This document shows, in pieces, positions 49,692 through 58,915 of a stretch of 64,000 bases of DNA (positions are counted from its first letter, which is position 1; every line of letters begins with the position of its first letter). The position numbers were made by a program, and so were the translations under genes. The stretch is from Ancylomarina sp. DW003. GTDB lineage: Bacteria; Bacteroidota; Bacteroidia; Bacteroidales; Marinifilaceae. The notes below the pieces were generated by a model that saw nothing but the letters and a program-made list of their open reading frames with translations, did no database searches and was not told the origin of the DNA. The stretch is taken from the NCBI RefSeq assembly GCF_029029505.1, contig NZ_JAKJSD010000009.1, positions 108,320-172,319 of the forward strand. Direction: 5' to 3'.

Positions 49692-50732
49692 TTAAAAGAA
49701 GCGATCAAGCTTGACCTCGTCGTCAATTTGTGTTTGAGGATTTTCCAATAACTGAAGCATTTGTTCAGAAAAATAAGGAGCAAGCATCACGCCTTTAGTT
49801 CCAAGTCCATTGAATATGGCTAAACGCTTGTTATGTGGATGAATCCCCAGAATGGGGCGTCTGTCTTTCACAGTTGGTCTCACACCCGCCCAATGATTAA
49901 GAATGGTATAATCCGTATCAATCAATTTATCAAGTTTTGTTAATAAATCAGATTTTCCTTCATTTGTAGGGGATTCGTTTATTGTATCCCAATCGTAAGT
50001 GGCACCAACTTTAAAGCGTTTTTGTCCAGTTGGTAACACAAAGAGATTCTTGTTTAGGATGTAGTCTTCATTTAAAGCATTAGCTTCAATCTCTATCAGT
50101 TCGCCTTTAGTTAGATAGAAACTATCAGAAGGGAAAAGTGCATTTTGTGCATCCTTATAACCTCTACAAAAAATGATTTTTTCAGCTGATAAGTTTTTCC
50201 AATACACATATTTGTCTTCGAATGTGACATCTTCAACTTTTAAATGCTCTTTAATAAGATAGCCATGTTGCTTGAAGAAATTACGCATGGCATGTATCAT
50301 GATATTTAAATTACAAGCACCTGTTTGATTTAGGGAGCCATAATGTTCAATAGCCTTATAACCTTCCAGTCTTAAATCATTATCTACTCGATCAATATAA
50401 TGATTCATATTGCCTTGATCGATTCGCTTTTGCCACATGGGAATATCTTGCTCAACTAAAGGCTTAATCATCTTTTTTTGTTCGATGAATTTTACTGACA
50501 GTAATTCCTCCATTTCATTGTATGTCTCATACATTTTAGGGAATAGGCTATCAGCCATCCAACTTTTTGTGAGACGTTTAAAAACAAGAGGGTTAATTAA
50601 ACCTGCTGCAATTTCAGAAGCAGATTTTTGTATTGGATCAACAATAATTTTGAAAGGGATATTATTCTTATGCATTTGGTAGGCAAGAAGAGTACCTGCT
50701 AAACCTTGTCCTACAATAATATATTTGGTCAT
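49692..50732 (-). CDS. FAD-dependent oxidoreductase, DAO family
   Basis: The 346-residue product begins with the dinucleotide loop YIIVGQGLAGTLLAYQM (4-20), has SEIAAGLINPLVFKRLTKSW and ends with the flavin-closing NGLGTKGVMLAPYFSEQML. It belongs to the D-amino-acid oxidase group and is similar in layout to the C-terminal half of MnmC and to glycine oxidases. The substrate is unknown. No RNA-methyltransferase domain is fused. It is a single gene on the minus strand. Confidence 0.88.
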   Translation of the reverse strand: MTKYIIVGQGLAGTLLAYQMHKNNIPFKIIVDPIQKSASEIAAGLINPLVFKRLTKSWMADSLFPKMYETYNEMEELLSVKFIEQKKMIKPLVEQDIPMWQKRIDQGNMNHYIDRVDNDLRLEGYKAIEHYGSLNQTGACNLNIMIHAMRNFFKQHGYLIKEHLKVEDVTFEDKYVYWKNLSAEKIIFCRGYKDAQNALFPSDSFYLTKGELIEIEANALNEDYILNKNLFVLPTGQKRFKVGATYDWDTINESPTNEGKSDLLTKLDKLIDTDYTILNHWAGVRPTVKDRRPILGIHPHNKRLAIFNGLGTKGVMLAPYFSEQMLQLLENPQTQIDDEVKLDRFF

Positions 50733-50952
50733 TTATCTAAGTGTTTATTTAGATCAAATATAAGGAAGCTTTTTTTTGAATAAAAATAATATGATGTAAT
50801 GACTTAATTTAGAATGTAATACTTGTTTGTTTTTTGTCATAAAGCTCTATCATTAAGTATTGTGATGAATAATGCCAGCGAGTTTGATCGGATGTAAGTT
50901 GTTAGATCGATTTTTGTAAAATCGATATCCTTTTCTATTTTTGATTACCTCT

Positions 50953-51504
50953 ATGAAAGAACAAGAACTGAATATCATACGAAAGTTAAGAAATGGCGAC
51001 GAATCAGGTTTGCGCCAAATGTTTGATATTTACTACTCTCCACTCTGTATTTTTGCACTCAAATACATCGATTCCTTTGATTTGGCAGAAGATCTGGTAC
51101 AGGAAACCTTCATCAAGTTTTGGGAGAAAAAACGTGTCGAGCAACTGCGAGGATCATTAAAATCTTATCTTTTTATGGCAGTTAAGAATAATGCCTTAAA
51201 TTATATTCGACAAAATAAAAAGTTTCGCATTGAGGAATTGGATGATGAATTCGATCTTTTGATGGAAGAACCTTCAGATAAGGAAGATTTGGAATTAAAA
51301 AAGCAGAAGCTTTATTCTGAATTAGAATCTTTATCTCCTCAAAGCAGAAAAGTATTTGAAGCAATTATCTTTAACGATAAGCGATACAAAGAAGTTGCCA
51401 AAGAACTTGACATTTCCTTGAATACAGTCAAAACTCATTTCTCAAGAGCCCTTAAACAATTACGCTCTTCTTTAGATATTATCATCATGATAATGTTACC
51501 CTAA
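50953..51504 (+). CDS. ECF RNA polymerase sigma-70 factor
   Basis: From the ATG at 50953 the product has 183 residues (a TTG at 50941 is a less likely start). Region 2 shows IYYSPLCIFALKYIDSFDLA and EDLVQETFIKFWEK; region 4 shows LSPQSRKVFEAIIFNDKRYK and EVAKELDISLNTVKTHFSRA. The length and the lack of region 3 are typical of extracytoplasmic-function sigma factors. The FecR gene follows and an STN-containing SusC comes next, so this sigma is predicted to be held by FecR and released when the SusC receptor binds its ligand, then to transcribe this locus. Confidence 0.95.
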   Translation: MKEQELNIIRKLRNGDESGLRQMFDIYYSPLCIFALKYIDSFDLAEDLVQETFIKFWEKKRVEQLRGSLKSYLFMAVKNNALNYIRQNKKFRIEELDDEFDLLMEEPSDKEDLELKKQKLYSELESLSPQSRKVFEAIIFNDKRYKEVAKELDISLNTVKTHFSRALKQLRSSLDIIIMIMLP

Positions 51505-51806
51505 TATATTTATGATTTAGGGATTTTTGAATTCTGAATTTAATGATTCAACATTGTGGCCATTAAATCACGTAATCAATACCACTAATCCATAATAGTT
51601 ACTTCTTATTCTGAAATCTGCAATCATCAATCTTAATTTGACTGCGACTTTTTGGTCCTTTCATACCTTTCGACTTTTAACTAACTTACTATCTATAAAA
51701 TAGGAGTAGAGATTCTTTTTGAAATTTCTTGTCACCCATTTTTATATTTCTGTTTCATATTAGTGAAGTGCACATGATTTTAAGTGCATACAATTTTATA
51801 AGAGAA
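51505..51806 (+). other. Intergenic stretch between sigma and fecR
   Basis: About 300 AT-rich bases with no supported gene. The frame of fecR is open leftward to 51729 but without family-like sequence. It may hold the promoter read by the sigma factor. Confidence 0.4.
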
Positions 51807-52979
51807 ATGAAAGTAGAAGATAAAAGTATTATTACTTGGGTTAAGGACTATTCTAAAGGGGAGTTGTCTGATGATGCCAAAAAGGAGTTAAAAGCCTTTC
51901 TTGAGGAAGGAAAAGAAAACAGAGACCTTTTTAATCGTTACAGACGTTTATATACCAACGGAAGAGCTCTCGGTTTTGCCAATCGGTTAGATGACGAAAA
52001 AGCCTGGAAGGAAATAAGCCGAACAATTAAAAAGCCTAAGGTTCGCAAATTACACTTACGGTTGCCATATGCAGCTGCAGTTATTATTGTGGCCTTTATC
52101 AGCACGTTTGTATTGATGCAAGAGGTTGATGAAGTCGATTTTTCTAAAGATTACAATTTTGCAGAATTGGTACAGCAAGGAAGTAAAGAGGCTATTCTGA
52201 CTTTAGCAGATGGTTCTAAAGTTAAACTTGAGGATGATGTTGAGCAGATCATTGCAGATCATGAAAATTTAAAGATTGAGAAAGATGCTGCCAATCATAT
52301 TAAATATCAAGCTCAGTCAGGAGAAGAAACAAAACTTCAATATAATACAATTGAAGTCCCTAGAGGTGGCGAGTATTCATTGACCTTATATGATGGAACA
52401 AAAATTTGGTTAAATGCAGATACTAAGTTGCGTTATCCTGTGAAGTTTGCAGAAGGGAAAAGAGATGTTTATCTAGATGGAGAAGCACTTTTTGAAGTGG
52501 CTCATGATAAGAAATCACCTTTTACAGTTCAGTCGCACGATGCTAAGGTGAAGGTTTTAGGAACAAAATTTAATATTTCTGCCTACGATGACCAGGAATT
52601 TATTGCCACAACCTTAGTCGAAGGATCTGTAGAGATTAACAATTTAGGAAATACAGCAGTATTAAAGCCAGGCTATCAATCTATAATTATTCGAGGAGAG
52701 AATAAGATTACTGTTAGTGAGGTTGATACGTACATGTACACATCTTGGGTTGATGGAATTTACGAATTTGAGAATGTTGAATTAGAATATATCATTTCCC
52801 AGTTAGGTAGAGCTTACGATGTGGAATTTTTTTTCCTGGAAGAACAATATAAACACATCCGTTTTACAGGAGCTTTTGAAAAAGAAAATTCTTTTGAATT
52901 TGCACTGGATATGATAGAGAGAATTGCAGATGTCGACTTTGCGATTAAAGGCAGGCATATTTTAATTGGAAAGCAATAA
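51807..52979 (+). CDS. fecR: FecR-family anti-sigma regulator
   Basis: From the ATG at 51807 (MKVEDKSIITWVKDYSKGEL) the product has 390 residues. The N-terminal cytoplasmic part of about 85 residues binds sigma, one membrane segment follows (LPYAAAVIIVAFISTFVLM), then the periplasmic FecR domain with NTIEVPRGGEYSLTLYDGTK and VWLNADTKLRYPVKF-like residues. A C-terminal DUF4974-type domain (ELEYIISQLGRAYDVEFFF) ends the protein. It transmits the signal from the STN domain of SusC through the inner membrane. The layout is standard for Bacteroidota. The start is chosen over upstream TTG and ATG codons. Confidence 0.93.
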   Translation: MKVEDKSIITWVKDYSKGELSDDAKKELKAFLEEGKENRDLFNRYRRLYTNGRALGFANRLDDEKAWKEISRTIKKPKVRKLHLRLPYAAAVIIVAFISTFVLMQEVDEVDFSKDYNFAELVQQGSKEAILTLADGSKVKLEDDVEQIIADHENLKIEKDAANHIKYQAQSGEETKLQYNTIEVPRGGEYSLTLYDGTKIWLNADTKLRYPVKFAEGKRDVYLDGEALFEVAHDKKSPFTVQSHDAKVKVLGTKFNISAYDDQEFIATTLVEGSVEINNLGNTAVLKPGYQSIIIRGENKITVSEVDTYMYTSWVDGIYEFENVELEYIISQLGRAYDVEFFFLEEQYKHIRFTGAFEKENSFEFALDMIERIADVDFAIKGRHILIGKQ

Positions 52980-53072
52980 TATAAAATGGATTCTGAGTGC
53001 GCTGTATTGAGCCGTTGCATTGAGCTTGTCGAAATGTTGCCAAAATATCGAAATGGAATGAAGCGTATAACA

Positions 53073-53108
53073 TAAAAAAAAGCGGAAGATATTGATGTAT
53101 CTCCCGCT
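53073..53108 (-). terminator. Minus-strand terminator in the fecR-susC gap
   Basis: AGCGGAAGATA (53081-53091) pairs with TATCTCCCGCT (53098-53108) with one mismatch. Read on the minus strand it is followed by eight T, a canonical terminator, although no minus-strand gene is annotated nearby. It would stop antisense transcription out of susC. Confidence 0.55.
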
Positions 53109-53164
53109 GTGATAATCAACACCATTGTTGATGCAATGGTATTTAATAACCTTAATACAAATTT

Positions 53165-56100
53165 ATGAAAAATTTAGCGAAATGGAGGGAAATCCCATCC
53201 TTCATTCAAAAAATTGTACGTGTTATGAAAATAAGCGTGTTTTTAGTTTTGGTATGTACACTACAACTCTCTGCCTCAGTAATACTTGGGCAGCAGGTTA
53301 GTTTGCAGTCCGGCGAAATGTCGGTAAGACAGGTTTTTAAGGAGTTGAAGACTCAGACAGGAACCTTCTTTATGTACAGTGAAGATGAAGTTGATCGCAA
53401 CTTACTTGTCGATGTAGATTTTTCTGATGTAAGCTTGGAGGTAGCATTGGACGAAATTTGTGAACAAGCTTCTTTAAACTACGAAATTGTTGATGACTAT
53501 GTTTTGATCACAAAGAAAGCCCTGGTTGTAGAACAACCCGTTCAGCAAGAAAAGAAGAGAATTAAAGGAAAGATCACTGATAAATCAGGTCTTCCATTGC
53601 CAGGTGTTTCTGTTCTTGTAAAAGGCACATACTCTGGTGTCGCTACTGACAAAGAGGGAATCTACATCATAGACGTTCCCGAAGAGGACGTAACACTTGT
53701 CTTCTCTTTTGTAGGTATGGAAACCCAAGAGGTAGTGATAGGAGACCAGCTTATAGTTAATGTTGTTTTAAAACAGGGACAAAGTAAGCTTGAGGAAGTC
53801 ACTATACGCGGGGGTATTTTTGAGCGTAGAAAAGAAAGTTTTACAGGTACAGCTACTGTTGTTGAAGCAGAAGAGCTTAAAGCTATGGGTACGGATAATC
53901 TTATTAAGAGTTTAAGTTTAATAGACCCTTCGTTTAATATTATAGAAAACAATATTTCAGGTTCTGACCCTAATGCATTACCTGAAATTAGGTTACGTGG
54001 ATCATCAATTCTTAGTGCTCCCGGTTCTGAATTAAACCAGACAAATTTAAGTGGAGATCCTAATTTACCAACTTTTATTTTAGATGATTTTGAAACATCC
54101 CTTCAATCTGTATTGGATTTGGATATGAACCGTGTAGAGTCGGTAACCATCCTTAAAGATGCGGCTGCAACTGCCTTTTATGGTTCTCGTGCTGCAAATG
54201 GAGTAATTGTTATTAGAACGAAACAACCTGAGTCAGGTAAATTACAAGTTAGCTATAATTTAAGTACTGACTTTAGTTTTCCAGATTTAGAATCTTATGA
54301 TTTACTAAATGCCTCTGAACTTTTTGAGTTACAAAAGGATTTGAATATTCTCCAGTTCAAAAGTAGTGGTAACTATCGAGATAAAGCATCGAGAATTGAA
54401 CAATTTGTTGCATCAGGTGTCGATACAGATTGGATAGGACAGCCTGTACGTAATTCTGTTGGACAAAAACATTCATTAAATTTAATGGGGGGTGATAATC
54501 ATATGCGTTATATGTTTGACCTTTCTTATGCTAACAGACCCGGTGTAATGAAAGGATCATCAAAAGAAACTATGGGTTTGGCAGCAAGCTTGTTGTACAA
54601 GGTAAATGATAAAATTAGTTTTAAAAACAGGTTAAGTGTTGACAGAAATAATAGTGCTGATTCTCCTTATGGTAGCTTTGATTATTATGCCAAAATGCAA
54701 CCCTATTTCCCAATTCATGATGAAGACGGGAATCCTATTGAGAGATACGCTATTTATGATGATGCTGATCCTTCTAATTCATACCATTATTTCAACTATT
54801 ATAATCCGTTGTACGAGAGCACTGTTGGTAATGAGAATGAATCTACCTATATGAATATTGTGAATAACTTCTCTATGGATTGGAGAATTTTATCTTATTT
54901 AAAATTTAAGGCGAATATTTCCTACACACATACTTCCACAAATAACGAATGGTTCAGATCTCCTGAATCGCACTATTACTGGAATGAAACGCAACCTGAA
55001 CAAGTGGGGGAATATAGATTTTCAGATGCTATTGCTGAAAAGTATCAAGGAAATGCAACACTTTCCTTTATGGAGGAGTTTAATGGACATTTCATTAATG
55101 CGTTATTGGGTGTTAATGTTTTAGAATCTTCAGCTCGAGAACTTGGTTTTTCTGCCCAGGGGTTTGCTGCAAAAGGTTATTCTGACCCTAGTTTTGCTGC
55201 AGGTTATGGAATAGATGGTCTCCCGAGTTCGTCGGAATCCACAACCAGATTAATCGGTGGTTTGGCCAGTATAAACTATTCTTATAAAAATCGATATCTT
55301 TTTGATTTTACCTATAAAATTGATGGTTCTTCTCAATTTGGTAGCGAAGATAAAACTGCAGAGTTCTATAGTGTTGGTCTGGGGTGGAATCTACATCATG
55401 AGGATTTTTTAAAGAATAGTGAATTAATCAGTTTGCTAAGAATAAAAGGAACCACTGGTGAAACAGGTTCTGTAAACTTCTCTGCTTATCAGGCCAAAGA
55501 TATTGTACAATATTATACAGACTCCAAGTATTTATCCGGATTAGGGACTTATTTGAAAGGTCTTGGTAATGATAGATTGAAATGGCAAACTACGGAGACG
55601 ATGGATTTAGGTCTTGAATTGGGCTTATTTGATAACAGGCTTAGTATGACTGTTAACTATTACGAGAAAACGACTACTGATATGATAACCCCTATCACCA
55701 CACCTCCATCATTGGGCTTTAGTTCCTATCTCGAAAATCTTGGTGAGATGGAAAACACAGGGTTTGAGTTTGCCTTACGTGCACAACTGATTAAGAAACA
55801 AGATTTTAATTGGAATGTACATGTTTCCGGTTCTCAAAACAGGTCACGTATAGTATCTATTGGTAATTCATTAAAATCATATAATGAATTAGGTGATAGT
55901 GACTTAGATGAAGTAGCATCTCACTCTTTCCTTGTTCGCTTTGAAGAAGGTAAGTCGAATTCTGCAATATGGGCAGTAAAATCTCTTGGTATTGATCCGG
56001 CGACTGGTAAAGAGCTATTCCTTACTAAAGAGGGATTAGCAACTTTTAATTGGAATCCGAAGGATAAGATTGTTGTAGGAGACATTGAACCTGATTTGAG

Positions 56101-56554
56101 AGGTACATTTGGAACTAATGTTTCTTATAAGGCGTTTAATTTAGGCTTAGCATTTGCTTATGAGTTTGGTGGCCAAATTTATAATACGACTTTGGTAGAT
56201 AAAGTTGAAAATTCTCCTAAAGAGTTTAATGTTGACAGAAGAGTACTGGAAGAAACCTGGAAAAACCCTGGTGACGTGGTAAAATACAAAACAAATTATG
56301 ATTCTAGGGGTATTCAGGTTGCTAATACTCCATCCAGTTCTCGTTTTGTACAGGATCAAAACCTTGTAAGGTTAAGTTCTATAAACATGAATTATAATAT
56401 ACCTAATAAAATTTGTGAAAAGTTAAAAACGGAGTCTATGAGATTATCTTTCAATATGAATGATGTATTCTATTGGTCAACAGTTCAAAGAGAACGTGGA
56501 TTTTCTTATCCTTTTGCCCGTTCATTTTCTATAGGTTTACGTGCTAATTTTTAA
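53165..56554 (+). CDS. SusC/RagA-family TonB-dependent receptor with STN domain
   Basis: The 1129-residue product has a long signal sequence (to about residue 42), a secretin/TonB N-terminal (STN) signalling domain (about 44-118, VRQVFKELKTQTGTFFMYSE), a carboxypeptidase-regulatory-like domain (about 133-208, GLPLPGVSVLVKGTYSGVAT) and the plug with VESVTILKDAAATAFYGSRA then ANGVIVIRTK. The beta-barrel ends in SFSIGLRANF. The STN domain and the upstream sigma/FecR genes make it a transducing receptor. SusD follows after 8 bases. The substrate is unknown; no glycan-cleaving enzyme is nearby. Barrel length is normal. Confidence 0.96.
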   Translation: MKNLAKWREIPSFIQKIVRVMKISVFLVLVCTLQLSASVILGQQVSLQSGEMSVRQVFKELKTQTGTFFMYSEDEVDRNLLVDVDFSDVSLEVALDEICEQASLNYEIVDDYVLITKKALVVEQPVQQEKKRIKGKITDKSGLPLPGVSVLVKGTYSGVATDKEGIYIIDVPEEDVTLVFSFVGMETQEVVIGDQLIVNVVLKQGQSKLEEVTIRGGIFERRKESFTGTATVVEAEELKAMGTDNLIKSLSLIDPSFNIIENNISGSDPNALPEIRLRGSSILSAPGSELNQTNLSGDPNLPTFILDDFETSLQSVLDLDMNRVESVTILKDAAATAFYGSRAANGVIVIRTKQPESGKLQVSYNLSTDFSFPDLESYDLLNASELFELQKDLNILQFKSSGNYRDKASRIEQFVASGVDTDWIGQPVRNSVGQKHSLNLMGGDNHMRYMFDLSYANRPGVMKGSSKETMGLAASLLYKVNDKISFKNRLSVDRNNSADSPYGSFDYYAKMQPYFPIHDEDGNPIERYAIYDDADPSNSYHYFNYYNPLYESTVGNENESTYMNIVNNFSMDWRILSYLKFKANISYTHTSTNNEWFRSPESHYYWNETQPEQVGEYRFSDAIAEKYQGNATLSFMEEFNGHFINALLGVNVLESSARELGFSAQGFAAKGYSDPSFAAGYGIDGLPSSSESTTRLIGGLASINYSYKNRYLFDFTYKIDGSSQFGSEDKTAEFYSVGLGWNLHHEDFLKNSELISLLRIKGTTGETGSVNFSAYQAKDIVQYYTDSKYLSGLGTYLKGLGNDRLKWQTTETMDLGLELGLFDNRLSMTVNYYEKTTTDMITPITTPPSLGFSSYLENLGEMENTGFEFALRAQLIKKQDFNWNVHVSGSQNRSRIVSIGNSLKSYNELGDSDLDEVASHSFLVRFEEGKSNSAIWAVKSLGIDPATGKELFLTKEGLATFNWNPKDKIVVGDIEPDLRGTFGTNVSYKAFNLGLAFAYEFGGQIYNTTLVDKVENSPKEFNVDRRVLEETWKNPGDVVKYKTNYDSRGIQVANTPSSSRFVQDQNLVRLSSINMNYNIPNKICEKLKTESMRLSFNMNDVFYWSTVQRERGFSYPFARSFSIGLRANF

Positions 56555-56562
56555 AATATTGT

Positions 56563-58065
56563 ATGATGAAAAATAAAACATTAATCTTAATATTAATTTT
56601 ATGCCAGTCATTCTTTGCATGTAATGAATGGCTGGATGTACAACCTGTTACTGATGTTGATTTATCAGAGCATATATCTTCAAAAGAAGGATTCATCGAA
56701 ACTTTAAATGGGGTATATCTGAATATGGCAGATGAGAATTTGTACGGACACCAATTAATGTATGGTGCTGTTGCAGATGTTGCTCAAAACTATTATACTG
56801 ATACTCGTCCTTTCAATAAATTTGAATATGAAGGTACAGATGCTAAAAATACAATTAAAAATATTTGGCAGGGTTTGTATAATGTCATTGCAAACAATAA
56901 TATTATTCTCGATAATATCGATGATAAAAAAGATCTTTTTGTAGAAGCTGATTACAATATTATTAAAGGGGAAGCTTTGGCATTAAGGGCATTTTTGCAT
57001 TTTGATGCTATCAGGTTGTTTGGCGATACTTATGAGGATGCAGGTGAAGCATCTCAAATCCCTTATGCTTTAACTTTTGAATTAGTTAGATATAAGCATT
57101 TAAGTGCAGAGGAGGTTTATACTCATATCCTTGATGACTTAGATAAAGCTGAAGAGATGCTTAAGAATTTCGATCCTATTGTTGCAGGGGCATCATATAA
57201 TGGTAACTTATTCAATAAGGCTAAGGATTCTAGAAAACACCATTTGAACTATTATGCTGTTCTTGCATTAAAAGCAAGGGTTTATATTACAATGGGCGAT
57301 AAGGTCAATGCTTTATTATATGCCCAAAAAGTAATTGATGAGTTTGCTTGGTCATGGACTCCGCTTGGTAATTTAACATCTTCACATAATAGTGAAGTTG
57401 ATGGGCTTTTCTTTGATGAAGTAATTGCTGCACTACATGTTCAAAAATTACAAGACTATTATTATGAGAATTTTGAATTTGGCGATTACAATGCCGGTCC
57501 TTCTTCCATAAATTATGCTAAATATATTTTTGAAGTGAACCTTGGCTCTTATTATTGGGAATCAATTCCCGGGCCAGGTATTAATGATTGGAGATTCTTA
57601 TACTTATTTGATCCGAACGGTTCTGGAGAGTTAACAAAATCAATAAAGTATAATCAGTATACGCAAGGCAGGGCTGGGATTTATGACTACCAAAAAGTAC
57701 CATTAATCAGAATTACAGAGATGATGCTCATTGCTGCAGAAGCTGTTTTAGATACCGATAAAGCTCAGGCTATAGCATATATAGAAGAGATAAAAGAAGA
57801 AAGAGATGTTATTCTTGAGGACTTAAGTACTTTGTCGGAAGAAGAAATTATGGATGTGATTGTGAAAGAGTTTAGAAAAGAAACCTATCTCGAAGGACAG
57901 TTAATCTATTTGTATAAAAGGCTTAAACCTACGTCCATTCTTACAATGGATTACTGGGGTAACCTTCCTGTTGATGTGGAAGCAGATAATTTTATTTTTC
58001 CATTACCTGACGATGAACTTGAATTTGGTAATATTCCAGACTCAGATGACTCAGATGGAAATTAA
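56563..58065 (+). CDS. SusD/RagB-family substrate-binding lipoprotein
   Basis: The 500-residue product has a lipoprotein signal with Cys20 (SFFACNEWLDVQPVTDVDL, the classical SusD opening). Helical TPR-like regions follow (about 95-165, with EADYNIIKGEALALRAFLHF and DAIRLFGD), then ALKARVYITMGDKVNALLYA and the closing EFRKETYLEGQLIYLYKRL. It sits as a lid on the SusC barrel at the cell surface and binds the substrate. It is 8 bases after susC and clearly co-transcribed. No similarity to a known glycan specificity can be claimed. Confidence 0.95.
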   Translation: MMKNKTLILILILCQSFFACNEWLDVQPVTDVDLSEHISSKEGFIETLNGVYLNMADENLYGHQLMYGAVADVAQNYYTDTRPFNKFEYEGTDAKNTIKNIWQGLYNVIANNNIILDNIDDKKDLFVEADYNIIKGEALALRAFLHFDAIRLFGDTYEDAGEASQIPYALTFELVRYKHLSAEEVYTHILDDLDKAEEMLKNFDPIVAGASYNGNLFNKAKDSRKHHLNYYAVLALKARVYITMGDKVNALLYAQKVIDEFAWSWTPLGNLTSSHNSEVDGLFFDEVIAALHVQKLQDYYYENFEFGDYNAGPSSINYAKYIFEVNLGSYYWESIPGPGINDWRFLYLFDPNGSGELTKSIKYNQYTQGRAGIYDYQKVPLIRITEMMLIAAEAVLDTDKAQAIAYIEEIKEERDVILEDLSTLSEEEIMDVIVKEFRKETYLEGQLIYLYKRLKPTSILTMDYWGNLPVDVEADNFIFPLPDDELEFGNIPDSDDSDGN

Positions 58066-58087
58066 ATAGTAATCATATAAAATGAGC

Positions 58088-58129
58088 CCCGAACATTCGG
58101 GACGAGTTCTCCCGAGTACTCGGGAGAAC
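58088..58129 (+). repeat. Pair of palindromes between susD and the DUF4843 gene
   Basis: The first palindrome is CCCGAA-CA-TTCGGG (58088-58101). The second is a perfect 24-base palindrome at 58106-58129 with core CCCGAGTACTCGGG and arms GTTCT/AGAAC. They lie in the 89-base gap inside an operon and have no T run, so they may stabilise or process the message. A related imperfect TCCCGAA/TTGGGA motif occurs at 62312-62327. Confidence 0.6.
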
Positions 58130-58154
58130 CATTGAAAATTAAAAACATAAATAA

Positions 58155-58904
58155 ATGAAAAAGATAAATTTAATTATGGTCGCATTACTGTTTCATGGGT
58201 TATTCTCATGTACCCAGGATGATACAATGACCTATGGAGATTTAAATTACATCTATTTTGAAGAAGAGGCAGTTGATGGAGTATTTCCTTCAACGTACTT
58301 TAGCTTTGTATTTGAGGAAGATGCACTTACTGAAAAAATGCTGGAACTACCTGTGATTGCGGCTGGAAAATTAGCTGAGAATGATCGTCTGTTTTCTTAT
58401 CAGATTGTGGATAGTTTAACTACTGCGGTTGAAGGCGTACACTTTACAATTGATCCTGCCAGCCAAATTATGCCTGCGAATGCTGTCGAAGGTAATCTAC
58501 TTGTTAAGTTACTTAAAACAGCAGATATGGAGACCGTGGAATACAAGCTGGGTCTTGAAATTGTTAGTAGTGATTTATTTACGGCAGAAATGAGTACCGT
58601 TATGGAGATAAGCTTTAGTAATTTCTTTGCTGAACCCGATTGGTGGTATGATGGCTCTTATTATAACCCTTCTCTTGGGGCATTTACACAAGTAAAGGGC
58701 TTATTATGGCTCGAATTTATGGGTGTAACCGATGGTTCAAATCCATGGGCTGTTCCACCATTTATCAATGAATGGGGCTATGGTGAGCGTGCAAAAAGAC
58801 AACTTTCTAGAGAAAGTTTTATAAGGTGGCTGGAGGTTTCTCCGGGTGCTCCTTATTATGATGAAAATGGAGAGTTAGTACTAGATACACTTTATGAAAG
58901 TTAA
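58155..58904 (+). CDS. DUF4843 lipoprotein of the SusCD operon
   Basis: The 249-residue product has a lipoprotein signal (Cys19, LFSCTQDD) and a domain with YIYFEEEAVDGVFPSTYFSF and PVIAAGKLAENDRLFSYQIV, VEGVHFTIDPASQIMPANAV and VKLLKTADMETVEYKLGLEI. This is the DUF4843 pattern (Ig-like strands, surface lipoprotein). It commonly sits next to SusD and PKD-like lipoproteins and may help bind the substrate. It precedes the PKD-like gene by 11 bases. Confidence 0.85.
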   Translation: MKKINLIMVALLFHGLFSCTQDDTMTYGDLNYIYFEEEAVDGVFPSTYFSFVFEEDALTEKMLELPVIAAGKLAENDRLFSYQIVDSLTTAVEGVHFTIDPASQIMPANAVEGNLLVKLLKTADMETVEYKLGLEIVSSDLFTAEMSTVMEISFSNFFAEPDWWYDGSYYNPSLGAFTQVKGLLWLEFMGVTDGSNPWAVPPFINEWGYGERAKRQLSRESFIRWLEVSPGAPYYDENGELVLDTLYES

Positions 58905-58915
58905 AATAAATAATT

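Noticed and set aside
52980..53072. GAGCTTGTCGA-type repeat in the fecR-susC gap
   Set aside because: A single short imperfect copy (about 53019-53037) resembling a common Bacteroidota intergenic palindrome; too weak to annotate from this window alone.
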